64,000 nt of DNA from Bacteroidaceae bacterium (GCA_017622495.1 JAGAQY010000030.1:34594-98593); one strand, 5' to 3'; counted from the stretch's first letter, positions 17,587 to 26,157 are shown. Numbers and translations: made by a program. The notes: generated by a model from the letters alone, not told the origin.

Positions 17587-18239
17587 GCCTTAATCTTAGC
17601 TATTGCTTCCAAGTCCCCCAAAATCAGCATCAATAATGTGTTGCTAACGGATACAAGAAAAGCGTAAGGACTTGTCACGCTCATCATATCACTGGTATCG
17701 GCAAACACCATCAAGGAAATGAACAGAAGAACAAATACCCCACGCTGTTTGTATATACTTTGCAAAGTACAGCGTGAGGCTGTACGCGTACAATCATATA
17801 CAAAAACAGAATGGACGTATCTTTGTCTTCATCCCTCCTTAGAAATTTTGCCGATTTCGTGATAGTAGGATAAAGCAAGAAACGCATTCTTGACCCGAGG
17901 ATTTCTCCCCTCAGGCGCTGCAAAATTAGTAAATAATTAGAAATTAGGAGTTATGAATTAAAAAATATTTTCCTACACTACCCCAAAATCCTTCTTATTT
18001 CTTATTTCGCAACCTTGCAAACAACGCAAACGCTCTGAGGCATTCGTTTCTCGGAAACAAAGAAACTACATTTATATGCTATAGATGTGATGAATGAGTA
18101 TCGCTTGTCTCGTTCGCAATAATCTCCAAGGTTTTCAAGGAATAGGTGGAGGCGTACTTTTAAGGCTTTGGAGATTTTGCCCTCCCGAATGAGTAAACAC
18201 AAAACAAAGCCCTCTAGACTAAGGCGCATCCCACGTTTG

Positions 18240-18310
18240 TACCCCTTGGCAAAACACCCTATACCCCTTGGCAGAGAAATTCGCTACACGTATCTTATGC
18301 CAAGGGTATA
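18240..18310. repeat. Repeated TACCCCTTGGCA motif with inverted copy
   Basis: TACCCCTTGGCA occurs at about 18240 and 18262, and its near-inverse TGCCAAGGGTAT at 18298. Further copies lie at 18393 (ACCCTTGGCA) and 18837 (inverse, GCCAAGGGGTA). The inverted pair could form a hairpin; function unknown. Confidence 0.6.
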
Positions 18311-18493
18311 AGTGCTGACAATGTGCGGGTTATGCGTAGTGACGACAGGTGGTCTTCGAGCTGCAATACCGCGCTATAGCAATATCTCATCTGACCCTTG
18401 GCATGAGAGATGAGGGATTATTGTTGATGGATCATGGATAATAGATGTGATAGATAAGGTTGGAAGCTGCGTGTCTTTCACCTATCAAATCTG

Positions 18494-18620
18494 TAGTTTT
18501 TATTTGCACTTTGAGTTGTCTGTTGGCGAGCATACGCGTGGATGTAGGCGAGCATACGCGCGTATGGTGGCGAGCGTACGCGCATATGGACGCCAGCAGA
18601 CACATGAAAATGCAGTTGTA
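18494..18620. repeat. Imperfect palindrome with three 22-bp units at its centre
   Basis: GGCGAGCATACGCG-like units begin at 18525, 18547 and 18569, exactly 22 bases apart. Arms TCTGTTGGCG (18519-18528) and CGCCAGCAGA (18591-18600) enclose them, and weaker pairing extends outward (TGCACTTT left, AAAATGCA right). The layout matches the element at 41947-42041. Confidence 0.75.
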
Positions 18621-18997
18621 AATTATAGAAAGAGGAGCGATACCGCAGGGCTTTCTCTCTGATTTCATGTAAAGTAGAGGATACAAATATCGGGGTTATG
18701 ATGTTGTTCCTCTCACTGCGCTTCGCCATTATAAAACTCCGTTTTTAAGATGGCTCGTTAGCTCGGCAATGATTAAGACCTGCCTTAGCACTTGACTAGT
18801 GCAAGAAGCTTATCACTGCTCTCGCTCACTTTGCCATTGCCAAGGGGTAAATGCAAATCATTATATAGGATTATTCACTGATAATCAACGGATATTATTG
18901 CTAAAACGGCATTTTTGACAAGGGGTTGGGCAGGGGGCTTGGCAGTGAAATCAGGTAGTTCTTTAAAGGGATCAACGCGAAATAAGTATATCATCAC

Positions 18998-19033
18998 CAA
19001 AAATAATGCCACCCCGTGAGGAGTGGCATTATT
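18998..19033 (-). terminator. Intrinsic terminator after carB
   Basis: An 11-bp stem (AATAATGCCAC, 19002-19012, with GTGGCATTATT, 19023-19033) is followed on the minus strand by a T run ending near 18998. It lies 23 bases beyond the carB stop. Confidence 0.85.
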
Positions 19034-19055
19034 CATACATATATATACTTACTGA

Positions 19056-22000
19056 TTACTTGAACTCGTCCCAGCTCTTGATGGGTATGTCGTCTACAGA
19101 GAGGGTGCAGAAGGCATTGATGAATGCTTCGGCAAGACGAGCATTGGTGAGCAGGGGGATGTTGAGGTCTACAGCGGCACGGCGGATCTTGTACCCGTTG
19201 GTGAGCTCACCGGCGGTGAGGTTCTTCGGCAGGTTCACCACCATGTCAATCTCCTTGCGGTGGAGCATGTCGAGTGCCTGGGGCTGCATGCCCTCTTCGC
19301 TGGGCCAGTAAACGAGGGTGTTCTCCACGCCGTTCTCGGTAAGGTAGCGTGATGAGCCGCCTGTGGCGAAGAGCTTGTAGCCCTTGCTCACGAGCAGCTT
19401 GGCGGCATCGAGCATGGCGGCCTTCTGCTTGGACGTACCGGTAGAGAGGAGGATGTTCTTCTCGGGGATGCGCTGACCTACAGAGAGCATAGACTCGAGC
19501 ACAGCTACAGAGGTGTCGTCACCGATACAGCCTACCTCACCCGTTGATGCCATGTCGACACCGAGCACGGGGTCGGCCTTCTGCAAGCGGTTGAACGAGA
19601 ACTGCGATGCCTTGATGCCTACGTAGTCGAGGTCGAAGAGGTTCTTCTCGGGCTTCTCTACGGGGAGGCCAAGCATGATCTTGGTAGCCAGCTCGATGAG
19701 GTTGATCTTGAGCACCTTGCTCACGAAGGGGAACGAGCGTGAAGCACGCAGGTTACACTCGATAACCTTGATATCGTTCTCGCGAGCGAGGAACTGGATA
19801 TTGAAGGGGCCTGAGATGTTGAGCTCCTTGGCAATCTTGCGGCTGATGCGCTTGATGCGGCGCATGGTCTCTACATAGAGCTTCTGCGGCGGGAACTGGA
19901 TGGTGGCATCACCAGAGTGTACACCGGCAAACTCGATGTGCTCACTGATGGCGTAGGCGATAATCTCGCCATCCTTGGCCACAGCATCCATCTCTACCTC
20001 CTTGGCGTTCTCGATGAAGCGGCTCACCACTACGGGGTGCTTCTTCGATACGTTGGCAGCGAGGTTGAGGAAGCGCTCCAGCTCATCCTGGTTGGAACAT
20101 ACGTTCATGGCAGCACCGGAGAGCACGTAGGAGGGACGCACGAGCACGGGGAAACCTACCTTCTCGATGAAGGCGTTGATATCGTCCATCGAGGTCAGTG
20201 CGCTCCACTCGGGCTGGTCAACGCCGATGCGGTCGAGCATGGCAGAGAACTTGTCGCGGTCCTCGGCATTGTCGATATACTTGGCCTGTGTGCCGAGGAG
20301 GCGTACGCCCATACGGTCGAGGCTCATGGCGAGGTTATTGGGAATCTGTCCGCCGGTAGATACGATAACGCCCATGGGACGCTCGAGCTCGATGACATCC
20401 ATAACACGCTCGAAGGTGAGCTCGTCGAAGAAGAGGCGGTCACACATATCGTAGTCCGTTGACACGGTCTCGGGGTTGTAGTTGATCATCACGCTGCGGT
20501 AGCCCTCCTTGCGGATGGTGTTGAGCGCCTGCACGCCGCACCAGTCGAACTCTACGGACGAACCGATACGATAAGCACCCGAACCAAGTACGATGATGGA
20601 CTTGTCGTCGTGAGCAAAGTCGATATCGTGCTCTGTGCCTGCATAAGTAAGGTACAGATAATTGGTCTGTGCGGGGTACTCGGCGGCCAGGGTGTCAATC
20701 TGCTTCACCACGGGAGTGATGCCCAGTTCCTTACGGCGGAGACGTACGGCCATGAGACCCTCGTCAACGCCCAACTGCTCCTCGAGGCCTACGGCACGAG
20801 AAATCTGGAAGTCGGTGAAGCCCTGTACCTTGGCCTTGCGCAGAAGCTCGGCGGGCACATTGTCGAGACCATTGTATGTATGCAGCTCCTTGGAGGTGTT
20901 CATGATGTTCATCAACTTCTGCAGGAACCAGCGGTCAATCTTGGTGAGCTCGTGAATCTGGTCGATGGTGTAGCCGGCACGCATAGCCTTGGAGATGACG
21001 AAGATGCGCTTGTCGGTAGGCTCGCGCAGTGCCTTGTCAACATCGGCAATCTCCAGCTCCTTGTTGTCAACGAAGCCGTGCATGCCCTGACCAATCATGC
21101 GGAGACCCTTCTGGATAACCTCCTCGAAGGTGCGACCGATAGACATCACCTCACCTACGGACTTCATGGCCGAACCAATCTCGCGGTCTACGCCACGGAA
21201 CTTACCGAGGTCCCAGCGAGGTATCTTACATACGATATAGTCGATGGCGGGTTCGAAGAAGGAGGTGGTAATCTTGGTAACCGAGTTCTTCAGGTCGAAG
21301 AGGCCATAGCCCAAGCCAATCTTGGCAGCCACGAAGGCCAAGGGGAAGCCGGTAGCCTTAGAGGCAAGGGCCGATGAGCGGCTCAAGCGGGCGTTGACCT
21401 CGATGACGCGGTAGTCTTCAGACTCGGTATCGAAGGCAAACTGCACGTTACACTCACCCACGATGCCTACGTGGCGAACGATGCGGATGGCAAGTTCGCG
21501 CAGCTTGTTGCACTCGCTGGCGGTCAGTGTCTGGGTAGGAGCTACTACGATACTCTCACCGGTGTGGATACCCAGCGGGTCGAAGTTCTCCATATTACAT
21601 ACGGTGATGCAATTGTCGTAAGCGTCGCGCACCACCTCGTATTCGATTTCCTTCCAGCCTTTGAGGCTCTTCTCTACAAGCACCTGGGGTGAGAAAGAGA
21701 ATGCCTTCTCGGCAAGTTTGTTGAGCTCCTCCTCGTTGTCGCAGAAGCCAGAGCCGAGACCACCCAGTGCGTATGCTGCACGGATGATGACAGGATAGCC
21801 CAGACGCTCGGCAGCAGCACGGGCATCCTCGATATTCTCTACGGCCTCGCTCTTGATGATCTTGACATCAATCTCCTCGAGCTTGCGGTTGAAGAGTTCG
21901 CGGTCCTCGGTGTCGATGATAGCCTGAACGGGAGTACCCAGTACCTGTACGTTGTACTTCTCGAGCACCTTGTTCTCATAGAGCTTCACACCGCAGTTGA

Positions 22001-22280
22001 GGGCGGTCTGGCCACCAAAGGCGAGCAAGATGCCGTCGGGGCGCTCCTTCTCGATAACCTTCTCTACGAAGAACGGGGTCACGGGCAAGAAGTAGATCTT
22101 GTCGGCCACACCTTCGCTTGTCTGTACTGTAGCAATGTTCGGGTTGATGAGCACCGTGCTGATACCCTCTTCGCGCAGAGCCTTCAATGCCTGTGAGCCT
22201 GAGTAGTCGAACTCGCCAGCCTCACCTATCTTCAATGCGCCCGAACCTAAGAGCAATACTTTATTGAATTTCTTTTCCAT
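19056..22280 (-). CDS. carB: Carbamoyl-phosphate synthase large subunit
   Basis: 1074 residues, full length. It makes carbamoyl phosphate from bicarbonate, ammonia and two ATP for pyrimidine and arginine synthesis. The N-terminal ATP-grasp half starts KVLLLGSGALKIGEAGEFDY, and the second half repeats the fold from about residue 555 (IIVLGSGAYRIGSSVEFD). The C-terminal MGS-like allosteric domain covers about residues 935-1074 (STGTSKQKAAMLDAAK, LPKN). It lies downstream of carA with a 193-base gap holding a palindromic repeat. The neighbouring small subunit seems to lack glutaminase residues, so the ammonia source for this enzyme deserves attention. Confidence 0.97.
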   Translation of the reverse strand: MEKKFNKVLLLGSGALKIGEAGEFDYSGSQALKALREEGISTVLINPNIATVQTSEGVADKIYFLPVTPFFVEKVIEKERPDGILLAFGGQTALNCGVKLYENKVLEKYNVQVLGTPVQAIIDTEDRELFNRKLEEIDVKIIKSEAVENIEDARAAAERLGYPVIIRAAYALGGLGSGFCDNEEELNKLAEKAFSFSPQVLVEKSLKGWKEIEYEVVRDAYDNCITVCNMENFDPLGIHTGESIVVAPTQTLTASECNKLRELAIRIVRHVGIVGECNVQFAFDTESEDYRVIEVNARLSRSSALASKATGFPLAFVAAKIGLGYGLFDLKNSVTKITTSFFEPAIDYIVCKIPRWDLGKFRGVDREIGSAMKSVGEVMSIGRTFEEVIQKGLRMIGQGMHGFVDNKELEIADVDKALREPTDKRIFVISKAMRAGYTIDQIHELTKIDRWFLQKLMNIMNTSKELHTYNGLDNVPAELLRKAKVQGFTDFQISRAVGLEEQLGVDEGLMAVRLRRKELGITPVVKQIDTLAAEYPAQTNYLYLTYAGTEHDIDFAHDDKSIIVLGSGAYRIGSSVEFDWCGVQALNTIRKEGYRSVMINYNPETVSTDYDMCDRLFFDELTFERVMDVIELERPMGVIVSTGGQIPNNLAMSLDRMGVRLLGTQAKYIDNAEDRDKFSAMLDRIGVDQPEWSALTSMDDINAFIEKVGFPVLVRPSYVLSGAAMNVCSNQDELERFLNLAANVSKKHPVVVSRFIENAKEVEMDAVAKDGEIIAYAISEHIEFAGVHSGDATIQFPPQKLYVETMRRIKRISRKIAKELNISGPFNIQFLARENDIKVIECNLRASRSFPFVSKVLKINLIELATKIMLGLPVEKPEKNLFDLDYVGIKASQFSFNRLQKADPVLGVDMASTGEVGCIGDDTSVAVLESMLSVGQRIPEKNILLSTGTSKQKAAMLDAAKLLVSKGYKLFATGGSSRYLTENGVENTLVYWPSEEGMQPQALDMLHRKEIDMVVNLPKNLTAGELTNGYKIRRAAVDLNIPLLTNARLAEAFINAFCTLSVDDIPIKSWDEFK

Positions 22281-22294
22281 AATATTTTATATTT

Positions 22295-22466
22295 GGGGAG
22301 TTAAAGGGAGTTAGAGGGAGATATCACTTCGCTTTGCTTCGTTAAGGAGTTAAATGCCAATAGTTTTTTCGAGCGTTCATTACATTTGCCTTTGGCCCCT
22401 GCGGGCGGCGACCTAAAGGTTGGCCTTTATCTCCTTTTATCTCCATTTTACTCCATTTATCTCCTA
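22295..22466. repeat. Dispersed palindromic element in the carA-carB gap
   Basis: G-rich left arm (GGGAGTTAAAGGGAGTTAG, 22296-) and C/T-rich right arm (ATCTCCTTTTATCTCC, 22429-) with a core CCAATAGTTTTTTCGAGCG (22358-22376). A second, diverged copy lies at 32658-32787 in the lspA/DksA-like gap, with core CTAATAGCTTTTTCGCGCG. Confidence 0.7.
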
Positions 22467-22473
22467 TATTATT

Positions 22474-23544
22474 TTAGATAAGTTTCACGAAATCATCCAT
22501 CAGGTTATCCTTCTGGTAGCCACGGCTGCAAGCCTCGGGAGCAAACTGTGTGCCTATCCAGGGCTTCTCCTCATGGCGGATACCATCCACAGCACCGTCG
22601 TTCATGTTGGTGAACAGCACCTTCCAACCTGCGGGGAGCGTGCTCTCCACAATGGCATAGCCTGCGTTCTGGTTGGTGATGTAGCAGCTGTTGCTACCTG
22701 TAAGGCGTGAGGGCTGGTTGGCTCCGTGATGACCAAACTTGAGTTTCTCAACCTTTGCACCGGCAGCAAGACCCATCAGCTGACAGCCGAGCCCGATACC
22801 GAGGATAGGCTTCGCTGTCTCCATAGCCTTGGCGATATGGCCAACGGTAGCAGCATAGAGATTGGGATTGCCGGGACCGGCACTTACCACCACTGCATCG
22901 TAGTTCAATGCCGTGAAGTCGTAGTCGTAAGGCACGCGCACAACCTCGAGGTCATGAGCCACGAGAGAGCGGATAAGGCTGTGCTTGACACCGCAGTCTA
23001 TGAGCACTACCTTCTTGGCTGCTCCTTCGTTGTAGGTCACGGGAGCCTCACAAGAGACCTCGGCAACGTAGTTTACAGTGTCATAAGGTTGAGCGTTGAC
23101 GGTTGAGGGTTGAGCGTCACCAATGACGATCTGGCCGCCCATCACACCTTCGTTACGCAAAGCCTTGGTCAAGGCACGAGTGTCGATGCCTGTGATACCG
23201 GGAACCCCTTCGCGCTTCATCCAAGCATCGAGGGTCTCAGCGGCATTCCAGTGGCTGTACTCCTCACTATAGTCGGTCACGATGAGTCCGCGCACCTGTA
23301 TCTTGTTGCTCTCGAAGAATTTCTCCAAGCCTAATTCCTTCACTTCGTGGGAGGGCACACCATAGTTGCCAACCAACGGATAGGTCAGCGCCAACAGCTG
23401 TCCTGCATACGCGGCATCCGTCAAACTCTCGGGATAGCCGGTCATTGCCGTGCAGAATACCACTTCGCCCACTGCCGGCTTTTCACAGCCGAAAGCAGTG
23501 CCCTCGAAGCGCATTCCATTGTCCAAAACTAACGTTGCTTTCAT
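22474..23544 (-). CDS. carA: Carbamoyl-phosphate synthase small subunit with degenerate glutaminase site
   Basis: 356 residues, normal length. The N-terminal CarA domain (residues 1-140, with TAMTGYPESLTD) is intact. The class I glutaminase domain follows (about 165-356), but the nucleophile elbow reads GIGLGCQ (residues 249-255) instead of GICLGHQ. Gly251 therefore replaces the catalytic Cys. The catalytic His of the HPE motif is replaced by Ala335 (QFAPEA), with Glu337 kept, and the conserved SQNHG is NQNAG (Ala294). Glutamine hydrolysis is therefore doubtful; the subunit may be structural, with CarB using free ammonia. Residues about 143-152 (AQPSTVNAQP) are encoded by a GTTGA-type repeat like those in nearby gaps. 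17 bases downstream of purF. Confidence 0.9.
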   Translation of the reverse strand: MKATLVLDNGMRFEGTAFGCEKPAVGEVVFCTAMTGYPESLTDAAYAGQLLALTYPLVGNYGVPSHEVKELGLEKFFESNKIQVRGLIVTDYSEEYSHWNAAETLDAWMKREGVPGITGIDTRALTKALRNEGVMGGQIVIGDAQPSTVNAQPYDTVNYVAEVSCEAPVTYNEGAAKKVVLIDCGVKHSLIRSLVAHDLEVVRVPYDYDFTALNYDAVVVSAGPGNPNLYAATVGHIAKAMETAKPILGIGLGCQLMGLAAGAKVEKLKFGHHGANQPSRLTGSNSCYITNQNAGYAIVESTLPAGWKVLFTNMNDGAVDGIRHEEKPWIGTQFAPEACSRGYQKDNLMDDFVKLI

Positions 23545-23561
23545 AAGTATATATATGTATA

Positions 23562-25448
23562 TTATTTATTATATTTCTGCTCGTAGTATTCCACGAATAC
23601 TTGGTTTACACGCTTCACACCATGCGGAGTGGGATAATCACCGGTGAAGTACCAGTCGCCCGGATGGTTGGGACATGCCTTGTGCAGGCCCTCGATGGGC
23701 TGGAACACGATCTCCACCTCAGACTTGAGTGTTTTCGGGCGCAAGAGTTCCACAATCTTGGCCGAGATCTCCTCATCGGTGAACGGAGCGTAGATGTCTT
23801 TCACCTTGTTCTCCATCTGGTCGAGCGGCAAGTTGATCTGCTCCTTACAAGCATTGTATGTATCAATCACCTTATGCCACATACCGCGCTCCTGCAACAG
23901 TTCCATAGCAGCCTTGAAGGCGATGAAGTGGTCCATTGTCTCCATATCGATACCGTAGAAGTCCGGGTAACGGATCTGGGGCGATGAGCTCACGATGACA
24001 ATCTTCTTGGGGTTCAAGCGGTCAAGGATGCTGAGGATACTCTGCTTCAGCGTGGTACCACGCACAATACTGTCATCGATTACTACCAGATAGTCCTTGC
24101 CCGGCACGATGCTGCCATAAGTGATGTCGTAAACGTGTGAGGCGAGGTCGTCACGACTGGTACCTTCGGTGATGAAGGTACGCAACTTGATGTCCTTGAT
24201 GGCCACCTTCTCGCTACGGATACGCTTCGAGAGGATTTCGTGCAGTTCCTCATCGGTAGGTTTGTGGTCGAGTGCAGCGATTTGCTGTATCTTCTGCTCA
24301 TTGAGGTATTCCTCAAAACCCTCAACGAGACCAAACGAAGCCACCTCTGCTGTGTTGGGGATAAACGAGAACACTGCGTTCTCCACATCATTGTTGATGG
24401 CCTTGAGTACAGGTTTGAGAAGCATCTTACCCAACTGCTTACGCTCTTGATAAATGTCGCAGTCGTTACCACGGCTCGTATAGATGCGCTCGAATGAGCA
24501 GGGGGCAAATCCCTTCTGCTCCATTATCTGCTCGAAGCGCAACTCTCCGTGACGATTGATGAGCAGTGCCTGACCGGGCAGCAGCTCGTGCACCTCATCG
24601 GCCTCCACGTCCATGGCAGTCTGTATGGCCGGACGTTCCGATGCCACGACAATGACTTCGTCGTTCTTGTACCAGAAGGCTGTACGTACACCCCACGGGT
24701 CGCGGATGGCAAAGGCCTCACCACTACCAGTGACGCCCTCAATCACGTAGCCACCATCCCAAATGGGACATGCGGTGCGCAGCACATTGGCCATATCGAG
24801 GTTCTCTTCTATGTATTCGGTAATCTCGCGGTTCTTCTTGCCCATCAGTTCGGCAATGCCAAACACACGTTCCACCTCACGGTCGAGGCGGTGGCCCATG
24901 TGCTCAAGCAAGAAGTAGCTGTCGGCAAAACGACGCGGATGCTGGCCCTTTTCTATCAGTTCGTTATATACCTCCTCGTTGTTGATCATCGAGAAGTTGC
25001 CGCAGAGAGCCAGATTCTTGGCCTTCCAGTTGTTGCGACGGAGGAAGGGATGCACATAGGCGATGCCACTCTTGCCCGTGGTAGAGTAGCGCAAGTGACC
25101 CATATAGAGCTCACCGGCAAACGGCATGTTCACCGCAGCGAAGTCAGGGTCGTTAATCTGTTCGCGGGTATAGTTCTTGGCATACCCTTTGTATGTAGTG
25201 TTGAATACTTCGGGGATGGCGCTTGAGCCGAGTGCACGTTCACGGAACATATACTCCTCGCCAGGCTCTGCGTGCATCTTCACACAAGCGATACCGGCGC
25301 CCTCCTGGCCACGGTTCTTCTGCTTCTCCATCATGAGATAGAGCTTGTGCATCGGATACTGCCATGTTCCGTACTTCTGCTGATAGTAGCTCAGCGGTTT
25401 CAACAAACGAATCATTACGATTCCACAATCATGATTCAACGGTTCCAT
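23562..25448 (-). CDS. purF: Amidophosphoribosyltransferase (PurF-type, long Bacteroidetes form)
   Basis: 628 residues. It commits PRPP to purine synthesis by transferring the amide of glutamine. A short propeptide (MEPLNHD) precedes the N-terminal nucleophile Cys8 (CGIV). Class II glutaminase motifs HLRYSTTG (about 118) and GNFSMIN (about 150) are intact, and the PRPP-binding motif VVIDDSIVRGTT lies near residue 460. The protein is longer than E. coli PurF (about 505 residues), as is usual in Bacteroidales. It heads the purF-carA-carB cluster, linking purine and pyrimidine supply. The leader region upstream carries a terminator with possible attenuation and no separate promoter between it and the start. 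Confidence 0.94.
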   Translation of the reverse strand: MEPLNHDCGIVMIRLLKPLSYYQQKYGTWQYPMHKLYLMMEKQKNRGQEGAGIACVKMHAEPGEEYMFRERALGSSAIPEVFNTTYKGYAKNYTREQINDPDFAAVNMPFAGELYMGHLRYSTTGKSGIAYVHPFLRRNNWKAKNLALCGNFSMINNEEVYNELIEKGQHPRRFADSYFLLEHMGHRLDREVERVFGIAELMGKKNREITEYIEENLDMANVLRTACPIWDGGYVIEGVTGSGEAFAIRDPWGVRTAFWYKNDEVIVVASERPAIQTAMDVEADEVHELLPGQALLINRHGELRFEQIMEQKGFAPCSFERIYTSRGNDCDIYQERKQLGKMLLKPVLKAINNDVENAVFSFIPNTAEVASFGLVEGFEEYLNEQKIQQIAALDHKPTDEELHEILSKRIRSEKVAIKDIKLRTFITEGTSRDDLASHVYDITYGSIVPGKDYLVVIDDSIVRGTTLKQSILSILDRLNPKKIVIVSSSPQIRYPDFYGIDMETMDHFIAFKAAMELLQERGMWHKVIDTYNACKEQINLPLDQMENKVKDIYAPFTDEEISAKIVELLRPKTLKSEVEIVFQPIEGLHKACPNHPGDWYFTGDYPTPHGVKRVNQVFVEYYEQKYNK

Positions 25449-25533
25449 TGTTTTCTTTTTTACTTTTTTCTTCTAAACCAACTATTACCTATTACTTTTC
25501 AATAGTCAATTATCAATTATAAATTGCCCTATA

Positions 25534-25581
25534 TAAAAAACATCCCCTTACAGCGACAGACAAAGACGGCTGCAAAGGGAT
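25534..25581 (-). terminator. Terminator in the purF leader, possible attenuator
   Basis: On the minus strand a 12-bp stem with two G-U pairs (left arm 25581-25570, right arm 25553-25542) encloses a 16-base loop and is followed by six T residues (25540-25535). It lies 86 bases upstream of the purF start. Confidence 0.75.
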
Positions 25582-25721
25582 ACCTGAAAAATACACATTA
25601 AAGCAAAAGAGTGGCGCTGCTGCTTACGCATCGGAAACGATGAGCGTCTTATTTGAGAATACTGCTGCAAATCCTCTAAACGAGAATTCATCGACAGCCA
25701 TTTATCATACAGACACGACAT
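25548..25721 (-). CDS. Possible 57-residue leader peptide of purF
   Basis: An ATG at 25721 opens a 57-codon frame ending in TAA at 25550-25548. It begins MSCLYDKWLSMNSRLEDLQQ and shows no known domain. The stop codon falls within the 3' arm of the terminator stem, so a ribosome finishing this frame would prevent the stem forming. That geometry is typical of translational control of attenuation, but no run of regulatory codons stands out. It could be a chance frame; confidence is low. Confidence 0.3.
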   Translation of the reverse strand: MSCLYDKWLSMNSRLEDLQQYSQIRRSSFPMRKQQRHSFALMCIFQVSLCSRLCLSL

Positions 25722-25747
25722 AATGCAAAGTCACTTTTTTGTTCGCG

Positions 25748-25755
25748 CAAAATTA
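25748..25755 (-). promoter_or_regulatory. Probable -7 box for the purF leader transcript
   Basis: The minus strand reads TAATTTTG, a full match to TAnnTTTG. The -33 TTTG is not at the ideal distance (one lies only 12 bases upstream), so the call is moderate. Confidence 0.5.
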
Positions 25756-25857
25756 CAAATAAAAATCCAAATTACATGCCTACTACACCTATTATATTTA
25801 AAATAAATTTTAGATTTTCACACCCGACCATACGTTTCAAAAAAACTGCAGATTTTA

Positions 25858-25889
25858 TTTGGCAGTTAGCGCAAAATATTCTACTTTTG
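25858..25889 (+). promoter_or_regulatory. Promoter of tRNA-Thr
   Basis: TTTG at 25858-25861, a 20-base spacer and TACTTTTG at 25882-25889 match the Bacteroidetes primary sigma consensus. The tRNA begins 14 bases further on. Confidence 0.85.
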
Positions 25890-25898
25890 CATCCGCTT

Positions 25899-25975
<77 letters not shown>

Positions 25976-25994
25976 CGACAAACAAGAGTAATCA

Positions 25995-26029
25995 AATCGG
26001 GCTACAAAGAATTTTGTAGCCCGATTCGT
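25995..26029 (+). terminator. Terminator after tRNA-Thr
   Basis: A perfect 14-bp stem (25995-26008 with 26013-26026) closed by a GAAT loop. The T tract after it is weak (CGTTTCT). Confidence 0.75.
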
Positions 26030-26123
26030 TTCTATTCACTGGACACCGACCGACATCTGCCCAATACAACATAACAGATTCCCCTTCTCCACTCCCCTTC
26101 CGATACAAAGAAATCATTTAAAA

Positions 26124-26155
26124 GGAAAAAGGTCCTGAATCACTTCAGAACCTTT
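26124..26155 (-). terminator. Terminator after tRNA-Lys
   Basis: On the minus strand a 12-bp stem with one G-U pair (26155-26144 with 26139-26128), a four-base loop and a run of five or more T residues. It begins 3 bases beyond the tRNA end. Confidence 0.85.
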
Positions 26156-26157
26156 TG

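Larger units (their letters stand above)
17587..18997. other. 1.4-kb repeat-rich intergenic region without a convincing gene
   Basis: No reading frame here looks like a real protein. It contains a 14-bp palindrome (TACTTTGCAAAGTA, 17756-17769), several copies of CCTTGGC in both orientations (18241, 18264, 18299, 18394, 18838), and a palindromic element with three 22-bp units (18494-18620). A TATCTTTG box occurs on the plus strand near 17819 with no gene after it. Short frames such as 18002-18229 (minus) lack recognisable features. Confidence 0.6.
25534..25742 (-). ncRNA. Candidate leader or small RNA upstream of purF
   Basis: A promoter-like TAATTTTG box at 25755-25748 and the terminator at 25581-25534 bound a segment of about 210 bases. 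Internally, CATCG-TTTC-CGATG with an extended ACG/CGT flank makes a second hairpin near 25634-25656. It does not match any RNA family I can name. It could be a free small RNA or the untranslated leader of purF; the lack of another promoter before purF favours the latter. Confidence 0.45.

Noticed and set aside
17529..17765. 78-codon hydrophobic frame on the minus strand, overlapping the MBOAT start
   Set aside because: Its start codon falls in the 14-bp palindrome and possible promoter box, it overlaps the first codons of the MBOAT gene in another frame, and it has no recognisable family.
18002..18229. 75-codon minus-strand frame (MRLSLEGFVLCLLIRE...)
   Set aside because: No signal, domain or promoter; it lies in a repeat-rich gap, so I treat it as chance.
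18432..18729. Several overlapping 70-85-codon frames on both strands
   Set aside because: All are created by the 22-bp repeat units, whose lack of stop codons keeps several frames open.
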